Positions 33,585-43,774 of a DNA stretch of 64,000 nucleotides are shown piece after piece. Each line of letters begins with the position of its first letter. Within the stretch, counting starts at the first letter, position 1. Made by a program: the position numbers and the translations under genes. The notes beneath the pieces are model-generated. The model ran no database searches, was not told the DNA's origin, and saw nothing but the letters and a program-made list of their open reading frames with translations. The stretch is from NCBI GenBank assembly GCA_020744225.1, contig JAGMWG010000012.1:496001-560000 (forward strand). Direction: 5' to 3'. This stretch comes from Paraphoma chrysanthemicola (Eukaryota; Ascomycota; Dothideomycetes; Pleosporales; Phaeosphaeriaceae).

Positions 33585-35133
33585 CTAGAAAGGAACACCC
33601 ATGTCTTCGTAGTAGAATTTCTCATACTCCCGACTAGCCCATGCATCCACAGCTATGCTCGCGCCCTCGGGCAAAGTCTTGCTAAGAAGGTCCGAGATCT
33701 CGAGGTTTATCTTAGGTAGCTGCGTCTCTGCAGGACCTAATCGAATAAATTGGTCTTCGTGAATCAGTGACTGCACGCCTTTGAGCTGCAATCTCCGTAA
33801 CAAGGGCCATGGGCTGTCCAGCAGGACGGGGAGGATCCATTTGCTGAACAGTCGATCTGCTTCTCGTTGCCTCCGTACAGTTCTTTGTGGGCGTCCATGA
33901 CCGTAGCTTTCCACACCTTGATCGAAGCAGAAGCGCTGCAGAGTGCATCTCGAGCCGTCCAATATTCGCGACCATGAAGAATACAACTCGTCATATCTTG
34001 GATCGGCATCTCGGTTTCTACCCTTATCTCCAAGCGTGCCAATGCACAATGTTGTAAGAGAACTTTGTCCAATCAGAGAGTCAAGAGCTCCTAGCATTAG
34101 ACGGAATGGCGGCTTAAGCTCTTCTTCAGCATTGTTCTCATACAGGTAGTCGTTTAGCGCCGAGATATGTTCAAATTGCGGAAGCGGCTGCGCACCATCT
34201 GACCATCTCAAAAGATTATTCAAAGTCAAATGTTCGAGATGCTCTGAGGACGGCTGGAGTACGCGGAAGACGAAAGCTCGTGTCATGCAACCACTGAGTC
34301 GAATAGATGTGGCAGTGCTAAAAAGCGGGGGCGGTAAAGTAACTTCACGCCATGGCCTGATGCAATCATTAGAGTCGTGAAGGTGTATGCTAAACAGCAC
34401 CATACCGAATCCAACATATGTCAACGTGGCTGATATTGTTCAAGCCTCGAAACAATTTCCATAGCGGCTCTGGATATGTGTAAAAACCGTGGCATCTCGC
34501 TGAGAATGACAGCCACTCACCATCTTCAGGCTCGTACAAATCACCTCGAGCATCTGCATCCCAGTCATCTTCCCCACTGCCACGCCATCTCCACGTGCGA
34601 CTATTCACGTCCAGTATAGTCCATTGTAAACGGCGAACATGCTTGCCGTGTGTTGGAATTTCTGCCATAGATCGAATGAACAGCTTTTGACGCTGAAATA
34701 TTTCAATATCCAAGGCCGTCCATTCCCTTTTCAAGAAATCTAGAGGTACCTGATAATTCGTCGGGTATGTGACTCGACGAGTTTCCCGCTTCTTACATGT
34801 GAACGCAGCATTGTGAGAGCTGAGATCGATGGTGCGGTAGAGCTCCGGGGTCTGAGGACTTGTTAGTGGAATTGCGGTCACGCGTATCAGTGTATGCCAT
34901 ACGGCAACTTCTCGTAAGGATCGACATGTCTCGCACAAGCTCTTGAGGTCGGACCTGCTCGTAAGGCTCATGATCATGACGAGCATCTCCGTAGGAAGAT
35001 TGATTAAGCCTGAGGGGGTTTCCAAATGAAGGCTATGCGTCGTGATGGCACAGCTAATCGCCCCAGAGAGACGTCCAATGATTGCGGTTGTGTCAAACCA
35101 TAATTTCGAGAACGGCATCCTCGCGCGACTCAT
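33585..35133 (-). CDS. F-box protein
   Basis: Probable substrate adaptor of an SCF ubiquitin ligase. Exons 35133-34406 and 34356-33585 give 499 aa; the 49-nt intron has GTATGG, branch CTCTAATG and acceptor CATCAG and restores WIR-PWREV. Start at ATG 35133 (MSRARMPFSKL). The F-box spans about residues 45-90: LINLPTEMLVMIMSLTSRSD, LKSLCETCRSLREVAVWHTL. The rest is an irregular, Leu/Trp-containing helical region without clear LRR or WD repeats, typical of the large fungal F-box families. Target unknown. Confidence 0.8.
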
Positions 35134-36664
35134 TCTCAATGGAAATGAAGTTTTATGATCAGCACAAGATTGTACAAAGAAATATGGTGATCTCGAGCGT
35201 GCGAGTGTACGATGATGATTAGAAACGTCTCACTGAAGGACTTCCGTGTTTGGGTGGCTTGGCGACTGTGCCACTTTCCTGCATTGAATGCATGCAAGAT
35301 CCACCAAGGTGGCCAGAACACATCCGAGCATGCAGGAAGATAGCAACGATGAACCATTCATAAGCCGTAGATTACACTGATCTTGCGCTACTCTGCACAT
35401 ACTATTTGAGTCCAGATCTGCCGGAGGACTACCACCACAAGTTTCGTGCCCTTCTCCATGACCTGCTTAATAGTGCGCCCACAATAATTCCGCCTGCCGA
35501 AGTGGTAGCACCTTGCTCACGGCTATTCTTATAAATCCACGCTGCAAACGGTATCTGACGAAGACTGCGACAGTTACTCGAACTCTGTACTCGCGGACGA
35601 CCGCCTGACAACTACCATCAGTTATTTGGATAGTATGCGGGTTACGATGCAAACCCCTGGGATTTGAGTGCCATCAAATGCCGTTATGGTCAAATTACTG
35701 ATCTCATTGTGTTTAAAGCATGAGTTTACCACATTTACTTCCAAGCTCATAGAAGAGGCGCTCATCCTAGACAAGTTTCTGATTCGGACACCGCGAAAAT
35801 TAAGCTCCCACTCACGTCAGGATACGCAGTTGGCATGGGACGAAGACTTGCCCGACATGTTCAGAAAAGAGCGCCGCTATGATTCGAACCACCGAATATG
35901 AGCCCAGAGTCTGCAGGTCGCTCTGCGGTTAAGTTAAGGATACTATCGACACGCTCAATATTCAAGCTCAAAGGAAAACCACGCCGCTCTCAGAAGAAAA
36001 CTGGTTAATATGCTCATCGGGTGCATGTGAGCGGAGTAATGTTGCTCTTGCTTACTACGCTCACAAATTGACGATCGTACGTCGCGCGTGCTCGGACCAC
36101 AATTCAAGCTCCATTCGACGCGAAGGAGCGCGGGAAATGAACCCAACACACGCAGCATGTTTGTCAAAGCCACTCATACCTCTCCTTCTCCTGCGATGTT
36201 GCTTTGCGGCGGCGATGCGCCGAGCTGTCAGATTAGCTGCTCAGCAGACACCGTCAACAATAGATGGTAACTACATCATCGCGTTGCAATTGACCATGGC
36301 TAGACCGCCATTTTGGGCATGCGAACGATGATTCTTATGTGATTCGTCTTGTTTGGCTGCATGTGAACTCATCTCGCGTGGAACGTTTATTGGACGCCTT
36401 AGACCCAATGAAGTCGGGTATTTGTGTTAGTGGGGCGGCGCAGCCTCGCCCTGGATCCTCCTACAACGCGGACCAAAGCATAAACTATCGGGTTCCGGTC
36501 GTACCGTAGATATCGCGGCTTCATCTTTTCGTGGCTCACTGTCTCTCGTTACCGGCAAAATCGTTGGCACAGGAGAAACCCCACATCCTTTTCAGGTGCA
36601 GGAACACCGAACGGAATATCATCAAGTACTTGACTACCACGGCTTAGATCCCTTCCTTTCAAAC
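35134..36664. other. intergenic, no gene seen
   Basis: 1.5 kb between divergent genes. A TTCGAA-containing B-box-like sequence at 35881-35890 was examined as a tRNA and rejected. Open frames are short. Pyrimidine-rich 5' UTR-like sequence precedes 36665. Confidence 0.45.
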
Positions 36665-37731
36665 ATGCCTTCTCAGTCCCTTGTTGGCGCTGTTGCAGTC
36701 GTCCTGGTATCACTAGCGAGCGATGTTGCTGCTCAGTCTTCGTCTGTCTCATTCATATACCCACCAAAACCAACGCCAACAACATCACGGCTCATCGTCG
36801 ATGTCGTCGACACTGTCGCTGTACAATGGAGATCTAACTTCAAAGATGCATCTCTATGGGTTTATTGCGATGAGAGCACGCCTGGCAAAGTTGCTTGGAA
36901 GAAATGTGAGGCAGGACTACTATGCATAAAGTCACTGGTGAGCTAATAAACCAAATAGGGTACAATCTAGTCGTCGAGCCAACTGGAAATGCCACTTACT
37001 CTCCTTCACGCGATAGCGATATGAATAAGAGCTGGGACAAACCTTTCAACTGCCACATCGATCTTAATTGGGAAAATGCAGCAGGACAAGGCGTTAATGG
37101 GCCTGGCATCAACATCACCTCTGCAGCAGGGAAGATCGCAACAACATACTCACTACAAGCAACTACCACGAGCCTCTCTTCGCTCGGCGCACCCACACTT
37201 ACGTCTTCATCTAATGTCTCACCCGACGCAACTCCGAACGCATCGCATCTTGCATCATCAGCCTCACCAATCTCCACCACACCAGACCCTACAGCACCCG
37301 CCGATATAGCCAACAACTCAAACACGTCGAACTCATCCACCAATACATCATCCAAGAAGTCAAGCTCCCTCTCCACAGGCGCTAAAGCCGGTATCGCAGT
37401 TGGCTCCATCCTTGGAGCCCTCGCCCTCCTCGCTCTCGGTCTCTTCCTCTATCGCCGCCGCCGCAACGTGACCGCCAACCAGCAAGGCAGCTTCGGCGAA
37501 GATGCGTACGCGAAGCCACAAGGTGTGGCTGTCATGGCATCGGACTCGACATTGAACACGCGTCATGATAGGGATGGTGGACAGGCGCCGCCGTATCAGC
37601 AGGCTGAAGCGACGAGGTACGAGGCGCCAGGAAAGACGACGTATGCGATGGAGTTAGCGTCGCCGGTCGAGACGCATGAATTGCCTGGAGCGGTTGTAGG
37701 GGAAGGGAGGCAGGGACCAGTTGAGAAATAG
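36665..37731 (+). CDS. type I membrane protein with signal peptide, cell-surface-like
   Basis: Exons 36665-36905 and 36959-37731 (337 aa); intron 53 nt with GTGAGG, GCTAATAAAC and AATAG. Signal peptide MPSQSLVGAVAVVLVSLASD with cleavage near DVAAQSS. The extracellular part (to ~residue 190) has WRSNFKDASLWVYC, few Cys, several N-x-S/T sites, then a Ser/Thr/Asn-rich stalk. A single TM helix AGIAVGSILGALALLALGLF is followed by YRRRRN and a polar tail with APPYQQ. This is the general plan of ascomycete surface sensors and mucin-like proteins. No named domain recognised. Confidence 0.8.
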
Positions 37732-38039
37732 TAGCTTGGTGCGGAGGTGGCATGGGAAAGATGGGTGGAGATGGAGAAATCTCGGAGGAGGGTTAGTGGG
37801 AAGAGTGAATTCCTCAAGAGTAGGAGAGAGTTATTTGGCGGTTTACGTTGCTTGTTATTGCACGCACTTTAGCGTTCCATTATTTCTTCACTCATATGAT
37901 TGCTACAGTCTTGATGTACCTATGTTTGGTTGCCGATCCGATGTCCGGTGTGGTCATTGCAAGCAATTGTATTGGTATCGAAACAACTACTGTAATTGTA
38001 CTACTGGCCGTGACTTCTTCCACATCGCTTGTCACACAA
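37732..38039. other. short convergent intergenic region
   Basis: 308 bases between the stops of two convergent genes. Probably 3' UTRs; nothing else seen. Confidence 0.5.
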
Positions 38040-39636
38040 CTATCTTGGCGGCGGCGGCAACCCATTCGGTACCAATCCATCACACGGTGCATCCATCCTC
38101 TCCTCTGAAATGCCCTGTACAACCTGATTCTCATACCCAAACAGTATTCCCTCTCCCGCACCACCTTCATACGCGTCCCAGCCCAGCTTCGGCAACCCTT
38201 TAACGGGATCTTCAGCAAAAGCGAGCCAGTAATCCTGCATCTTCTCGCTGACTTGTCTCTGAAACACCGTACCATTTCCCCTTGCAAGGCCATACGTGCC
38301 GAATATCATTGGCAAATCAGAAGAATGGTACGCACCCTGCCACCACTGCGGAGACACGTTGCTGAAGTTGCCTCCGTAGAGATAGCGGAAAGTCGTCGTG
38401 TTGGCTGCATAGCGATCGTGAGATGTCTGAATAGTCGGACACATAAATAACCCCACGGTAGTAGCATCTGCCTCAGCTCTAGGGGGGCCATAGGTCTTGT
38501 TGTACGGTAATACGAAGGAATTCCCTTCGTCTATTGTATTGCCGATGATTGCTGGAACGCGCGAGAATCTGCCTGTTGTAGCGCGAGCGGTAAAGTTGTC
38601 GAAGAGGGTGCGGTTGTCGACAATGGGAACGAAAGCTACTCCAGGTGATGTTCCATTGATGGCGTATTGCTGGAGGAAAAGAGTAACTTTCGCTGCATCG
38701 ACTTTGCGGAAGCACTCCAGGCGCGCTGCGGGCTTTGAGTCTTTGCACCCAAAGTGCTGGGCAACGAACGTAAAGTTTTTCTGCTCTAGGTCTGGCCAAA
38801 GGAAGTTGAGCGTAGCAGTCCCGGAGTTCATAATGAGGCCAGATACGATAGGGTCCTTGGCGTATGCGAAATTGTAGTAATCAACAGACATAGCCCCAGC
38901 TGATTGGCCCCAGATTGTGATTCTACCAGGGTCTCCTCCAAAGCTTGCAATGTTGTCTCGAGTCCATTCTACAGCCAGACGTTGATCAAGAAGGCCAAGG
39001 TTCTGCTCTTTAAGCGCCAGACCAGCTGCGTTAGGAAATCCAAAGATGCCAATACGGTAGCTTATGAAGATCAGTATGCATTGGGTGAAAAGGTGCTCGT
39101 ACTTACTTGACACTGACTACTATATGCTTGCCACTTCTCTGGATCCAGTTTGCTGGATTCTGGTAGGGCACATTTGTCCCACCCTCGCCAAATCCACCAC
39201 CGTAAAACCATATGATCACTGGGAGACCTTCGGTCGTGTTGTGGGACCTATGCTTCTTCTCCCATGGTGTCCATATACTGAGAGACAAGCAGTCTTCAGA
39301 CTGGTGTTCTAGTGGAGACGGAGCAAAGTTCGTTGCATCCACTGTGTACACGTTCGGTGCGACATTTACATCAGTGACATATTGAGGGCACGAAGGCCCA
39401 AAGCGCGTCGCTTTGATCGGATCATGTGCCTTGGTGATTGGCAATGCTGGCAGCCAGCGACGTGGTCCTGTTGGTGACTGCGCGTAGGGTATGCCGAGAA
39501 ATTGAGCAACATCTGGGGTTGTCTCATTGATGAAGCCTGTCACCCTACCTGAAGTTGTCTTTGCATTCAAACGGTTGATGGCATATCCATACTGGAATAA
39601 CGAAGCGCTTAGTAGGGCGAGCAGAGCAAATCCCAT
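38040..39636 (-). CDS. secreted type-B carboxylesterase/lipase
   Basis: Alpha/beta-hydrolase of the carboxylesterase type B family. Exons 39636-39107 and 39060-38040 (516 aa); 46-nt intron with GTAAGT and CATAAG joins VVSV-NYRIGIFGFP. Start chosen at ATG 39636 because it begins a signal peptide (MGFALLALLSASLFQYGYA). An in-frame ATG 53 codons upstream would instead give a signal-anchored protein. Motifs: oxyanion region WFYGGGFGEGG, nucleophile elbow GQSAGAM with Ser230, SEDCLSLSIW, and a candidate catalytic His in AYHSSDLPMIFG. The acidic member is probably the Glu/Asp near NTIDEGNSF. Many N-glycosylation sites support secretion. Substrate unknown. Confidence 0.9.
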
Positions 39637-40411
39637 GATCGAAGATCGAGATGAAGACAATGAATCAGTCTCATGCTTCGAATGGCGCTCTTTTTGAGAC
39701 GTGGACATTCGTGATGAGGTCGTAAGGCGTCCACCGCAATACCACAATAACTTGCTCATAAGAGCGCAAGCTGGGTTGTGACCAATGGTACGCATCGCAT
39801 AGAGGACTGCAGCGGTATGAGTTCGCTAACAGTGCCAATCATGTCAGTCCTGAAGCCCTGTGCATATGGCTGTGCCTGACTAATTCCCGTGATCGGATAC
39901 ATCGTACACCAATCCTGGACGGAGTCAAATTAGCACATAAGCCGATTACACATGCTGCAACGGTGCTGCGTAGAAGAAGTCAACTCTTTTAGGAGCATGG
40001 CGTTCTCCACGTGCAGTTGTTGTATATTGCGGAGAGACACTAAGGCATGTCAGGCTGAGGTACAGATGCTTGGCGCGCAAGTTCGATGCCCTGCATACTT
40101 CATCGCATGTCTTTCGAGGCGATACGAACGCATTTTTTAATGTTCTATGGGGCGTGTTGGAAGCCTAGAGTAAGTGAGGTCAATGGCCTCGCCACGAGGA
40201 ACTCACCCCATCTCGGCCCGGACGCCGTCCCGACTCCACAACCATCCCCCACCAACATCGGCGTTCTCGCCGATCACTACCCCGACCATGAACCGCCACT
40301 CTTGCAGCCTTTCAACGGTTTTCTAGAAAGTCTCTCAGGACCTAAATCGACGGACCTCCTCCATCTCAATCCAGGCATCACCAAACAAATCGTTTCAATC
40401 ACAAATCAAAA
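39637..40411. other. intergenic between divergent genes
   Basis: 775 bases, including the possible longer N-terminus of the esterase (to 39795) and the promoter of the SDR gene at 40412. No other feature recognised. Confidence 0.45.
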
Positions 40412-41368
40412 ATGAAAGTACTCATCACCGGCGCAGGTGGTTTCGTCGGCCAAATCCTCGCCTCGAAACTCATCTCAACATCAACCGCAACATCACTCAT
40501 TCTCGCCGACGTACAAACCCCACCAAACCCAACATCATCCAAAGACGTCTCATGTGTCGCCGCAGACCTCACGGACCCAAAAGCCGCGGAATCGCTCATC
40601 GCCCAGGAACCAGATGCAGTCTACATTCTGCACGGCATCATGTCCAGCGGCTCCGAGGCCAATCTCGAGCTCGGTCTGCGCGTAAACTTTGACTCGGTGC
40701 GCCAACTCCTCGACATCATCCGCACCAAGCGGCCCGGGATAAAAGTCGTCTTCACATCCAGTTGCGCAGTCTTCGGCCGCAAAGCAGTCGAAACTACAGC
40801 CACGGAGACGGACATTGTGCCCATGCCAGAATCCAGCTACGGCACGCAAAAACTCATGATTGAATTCCTGGTCAACGACTACTCGCGACGGGGACTGATT
40901 GATGGACGGATCGTTAGGTTGCCGACTGTTTTCGTACGTGCGGGCGCACCAACGGCCGCTGCGTCGTCGTTTGTATCTGGAATTGTGCGCGAACCGGTTC
41001 ATGGCACGCCTAGTGTACTTCCCGTGGATCCGGAGATTGGAATCTGGCTCACGTCTCCGCGCGCGCTTGCTACGAATCTCGTGCATGCGATCAAAGCCCC
41101 GGCAGAGAAATTTGGGAGTTTTAGACAGGTGCTGTTGCCGGGGTATACGGCTACCAGTGGCCAGATTTTGGAGGCGTTGGAAAAGGTTGCGGGTAAGGAA
41201 GTCAGGGATTTGGTGAAAGAGGAGAGGGACGAGACGATTACAAGGATTGTGTTGAGTTGGCCTGCGGGATACGACACGAGTAGGGCGAGGGAGTTGGGTT
41301 TTGAAGAGGATGTAGGGTTGGAGCAGACGATCAAGGATTTTATCGAGGGTGAGAAGGGACGCGCGTAG
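40412..41368 (+). CDS. NAD-dependent epimerase/dehydratase (SDR), D-erythronate dehydrogenase-like
   Basis: Single-exon 318-aa extended short-chain dehydrogenase. The Rossmann motif TGAGGFVG is at residues 6-13, the acidic NAD-binding residue is in LILADV, and the catalytic set is Ser in FTSSCAVFG with Tyr143 and Lys147 in SSYGTQK. Length and the segments MSSGSEANLELGLRVNFD and RLPTVFVRAG resemble bacterial and fungal DenD-type proteins, which oxidise D-erythronate in four-carbon sugar-acid breakdown. That sub-assignment is from memory and moderately sure; the superfamily is certain. Confidence 0.88.
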   Translation: MKVLITGAGGFVGQILASKLISTSTATSLILADVQTPPNPTSSKDVSCVAADLTDPKAAESLIAQEPDAVYILHGIMSSGSEANLELGLRVNFDSVRQLLDIIRTKRPGIKVVFTSSCAVFGRKAVETTATETDIVPMPESSYGTQKLMIEFLVNDYSRRGLIDGRIVRLPTVFVRAGAPTAAASSFVSGIVREPVHGTPSVLPVDPEIGIWLTSPRALATNLVHAIKAPAEKFGSFRQVLLPGYTATSGQILEALEKVAGKEVRDLVKEERDETITRIVLSWPAGYDTSRARELGFEEDVGLEQTIKDFIEGEKGRA

Positions 41369-41539
41369 TTTTGAGAACTGAGAATAACAAAAGAGACATC
41401 TTTATGCACATTGATTGATGCCGAACGACCATCGAAAGTGAGAACAGTCAACTTCAAATATATACAGCTGAAAATCTCCTCGACCACCTCGTCTGCTTGT
41501 CAAACTCAAATCTTCTTTTTCCGTGGCCATCTGGAATTC

Positions 41540-42563
41540 TCATCCACAAGTACCATAACCGGGCTGACATCCCCAACTCGGTCTACAATAGTCATCGCTG
41601 TTTCCACACCACCCATACTCAGAGCAGCATCGACCAAACGTTGAGCCTTGACAAGTCGTCCCGCTCTGATCAGCTCCGCATCGCCCGTTCCTGCTCACAT
41701 TGCTCGGCACCGTAGGCGAGGGAGACGGCGTAGGGCTTGGTGTCGGAGTTGGTGTGGGCGTTGGTGTTGGCGTAGGTGTCGGAGTAGGTGTTGGCGTGCG
41801 CGAGGTGGAGGACGAGCTCGGGATGGGGATCGAACTCGACGATGACACGGGGGGAGCCACACCATCACACGTGCCAAAGGCTGATCGACATCCAGTTCCG
41901 CAGTACTGAGGTCCGGAGCCACAAAAGTACCACTCAGAGCAGCAGCCGCCAAACCCTGATCCTCCACAGGTAGTCACATTGCCGCATTGGCCGTTGGGTG
42001 AAACAATCAGGGTACCAGATGGAAGAGGTGGTAGTACGGAAATGGAAGAGCTTGATGAAATGACAGTGGAGCTTGATGGAGGCGGAGGAGACGGTGTGGG
42101 AGTTGGAGTCGGAGTCGGAGTCGGGGTAGGCGTTGGCGTGGGAGTAGGCGTAGGCTCTGGTCCAGCTTCTCCACATCGACCAAACTCTGGTTGACACCCA
42201 ACAATAATGCCACAATGTCTGATAGGGTCAGCAATTGTAATACAAGCTCATGAAGTGGGTGACATACTCCGGATCTGTTCCACAATAGTTGTAGGACGAG
42301 CAACACTGGTTACCGCCACACCTTGTATTGCCAAACTCTGCTCCACACCGACCTACTGCCTGGCGGGTGTCGAAGTGGTGGAAAATCCGAGAGATCAGGT
42401 TCGGGGTTGTCGCGTTCCGGATCTCGAAAGGCTGGCGCGCCGCATTTCGCAACAACAAATCTGCAGATGGGTTCAAGTCATACTTGACTCCCAATACAGG
42501 TTCAAGCGATGCAGAAGCTTTTGAGAAGCTCGAAGCTCCCAGTACAAGTATGGTCCACCTCAT
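41540..42563 (-). CDS. secreted protein with three hevein-type chitin-binding modules
   Basis: Exons 42563-42268 and 42218-41540 give 324 aa; the 49-nt intron (GTATGT...CTATCAG) splits module 1 inside its Cys framework (GTDPE-HCGIIVGC). Signal peptide MRWTILVLGASSFSKASA. Three chitin-binding type-1 (CBM18) modules at about residues 70-115, 185-228 and 280-324 each show the CG...CCS...YCG...C pattern with aromatic ligand residues (YNYC, WYFC, YGWC). They are joined by Ser-rich and Thr-Pro repeat linkers. No catalytic domain is present. Binding chitin in walls is the family role; a part in shielding hyphae from chitinases or in host interaction is inference. Confidence 0.9.
41722..41803 (+). 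repeat. GGTGTNGGNGTN hexamer-type minisatellite in coding DNA
   Basis: About 80 bp of GGNGTN/GTNGGN repeats on the plus strand, encoding the Thr-Pro linker between chitin-binding modules 2 and 3 on the minus strand. A second shorter array of the same type at 42098-42156 encodes the linker between modules 1 and 2. Such arrays change copy number readily. Confidence 0.8.
42098..42156 (+). repeat. second GGAGTC/GGCGTN hexamer array in the same gene
   Basis: Roughly ten 6-bp units coding Thr-Pro on the minus strand, equivalent to the linker array at 41722-41803. Confidence 0.75.
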
Positions 42564-43774
42564 TTTTGCTTGATTCGATCGAAAACTGTGTGACGAACGA
42601 AACCCAAAAACCGCGGACGCGCGTGAGCTATAAAGTCAGGAACAGCCATGGCTAATCGGGAAAACACTCAAAGCCACGCGGGCGAGAAGATGCGGCTTGG
42701 AAAGAATAATCTCGAAGATAACTACCCGAGTACATAGCCAAGCACGATTTGGGTGTTGCAAGGTACTTTTGAGCTTGGGAATGTCGGCATGGACCAATTG
42801 CGTCAAGATGTCCAAGCCTGTAAAGTAGACGTAAGCTGAATTCTGCTTGTTGCACAAGAATATAACGCGTGACCGCGTTATTGTCAATATGGAGTTAACA
42901 GAAGCAGTATCGTTGTGGGGCTTGCCTCGAATATTTCGAATGTGGAGGTGCAATGCGACTGCCAACTTGAAGAAGCCCGCAAGAGATTGCTTGAACCTCT
43001 GACCGAAGTTCCGTTCTATCCAGAGGCATTTGGTGCAAGAGCACAGTAGTCTTTTCTCTCGTGACATATCAAAACCTGGTTCCGTGTGGTGTCCTATGCG
43101 CAAGCCGCACGAAGAAGATCAGGTGGGGCCTTTCCATAAAGCTCGGCAACATTCAAAATCACATCGCATGATATATAGACGTCGTATTGTCCGGAAAAGA
43201 GGCTCCAGATGCCTAAATTCGATGCCGCCGTGCCGATTTCGTGCATCCTGAAGGTTGTTCGTGGCTGTAAATAGAGGCGTGGCAGGCTCAATCTGCAAGG
43301 CACCAATCGCGCAACCGGGTATTCATTGTCTTAAGAGGCCACATCGAGTTGTCAGAGAGTTTCATGATGGTGACTGCGGCGCAGGCTATGTACTTCATCG
43401 GTGAAGGTCACGTCGCCTGCCTGATGCTGAGTACTGAATGCTTCATGCTTCATTTTTGTCCGCCGACTAATTTTGGGCGTCCGCCATCGACCGACACGGC
43501 TGTGAATTGAGTTTCGATGATTGTCGCTGCTTCTCATGCACAATCGGAAGTGTGATGGTGACGGGATGAAGGTCGCCCGTCGTGACAAGCTGGGAAATTA
43601 CGACACCCCCAGACACGCTAAGCTACCAGCACGTGATGTGCTGCTGAATGCTGGCAGGACTTGCACATTACACAAGCCACGCGTATGCAAGTGAAGAGAC
43701 ATTATGGACGACCTCGCGCCCAACGGCGTATTGGTATGCTTGTTGTAACATCCGAATCCAATCTCATTTCACCG
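42564..43774. other. intergenic, no gene seen
   Basis: 1.2 kb upstream of the chitin-binding gene and downstream of the SNF2 gene. A 155-codon minus frame at 42636-43103 has no domain, start context or splice partners and is not called. Confidence 0.45.

Noticed and set aside
35860..35990. Possible minus-strand tRNA around GGTTCGAATC at 35881-35890, with an intron-like CTTAACCGCAG before it
   Set aside because: The T stem does not pair (GGTGG against CATAG), no matching acceptor strand was found, and no anticodon stem forms with or without inserts.
40550..41086. 178-codon minus frame opposite the SDR gene
   Set aside because: Shadow of a GC-rich coding exon.
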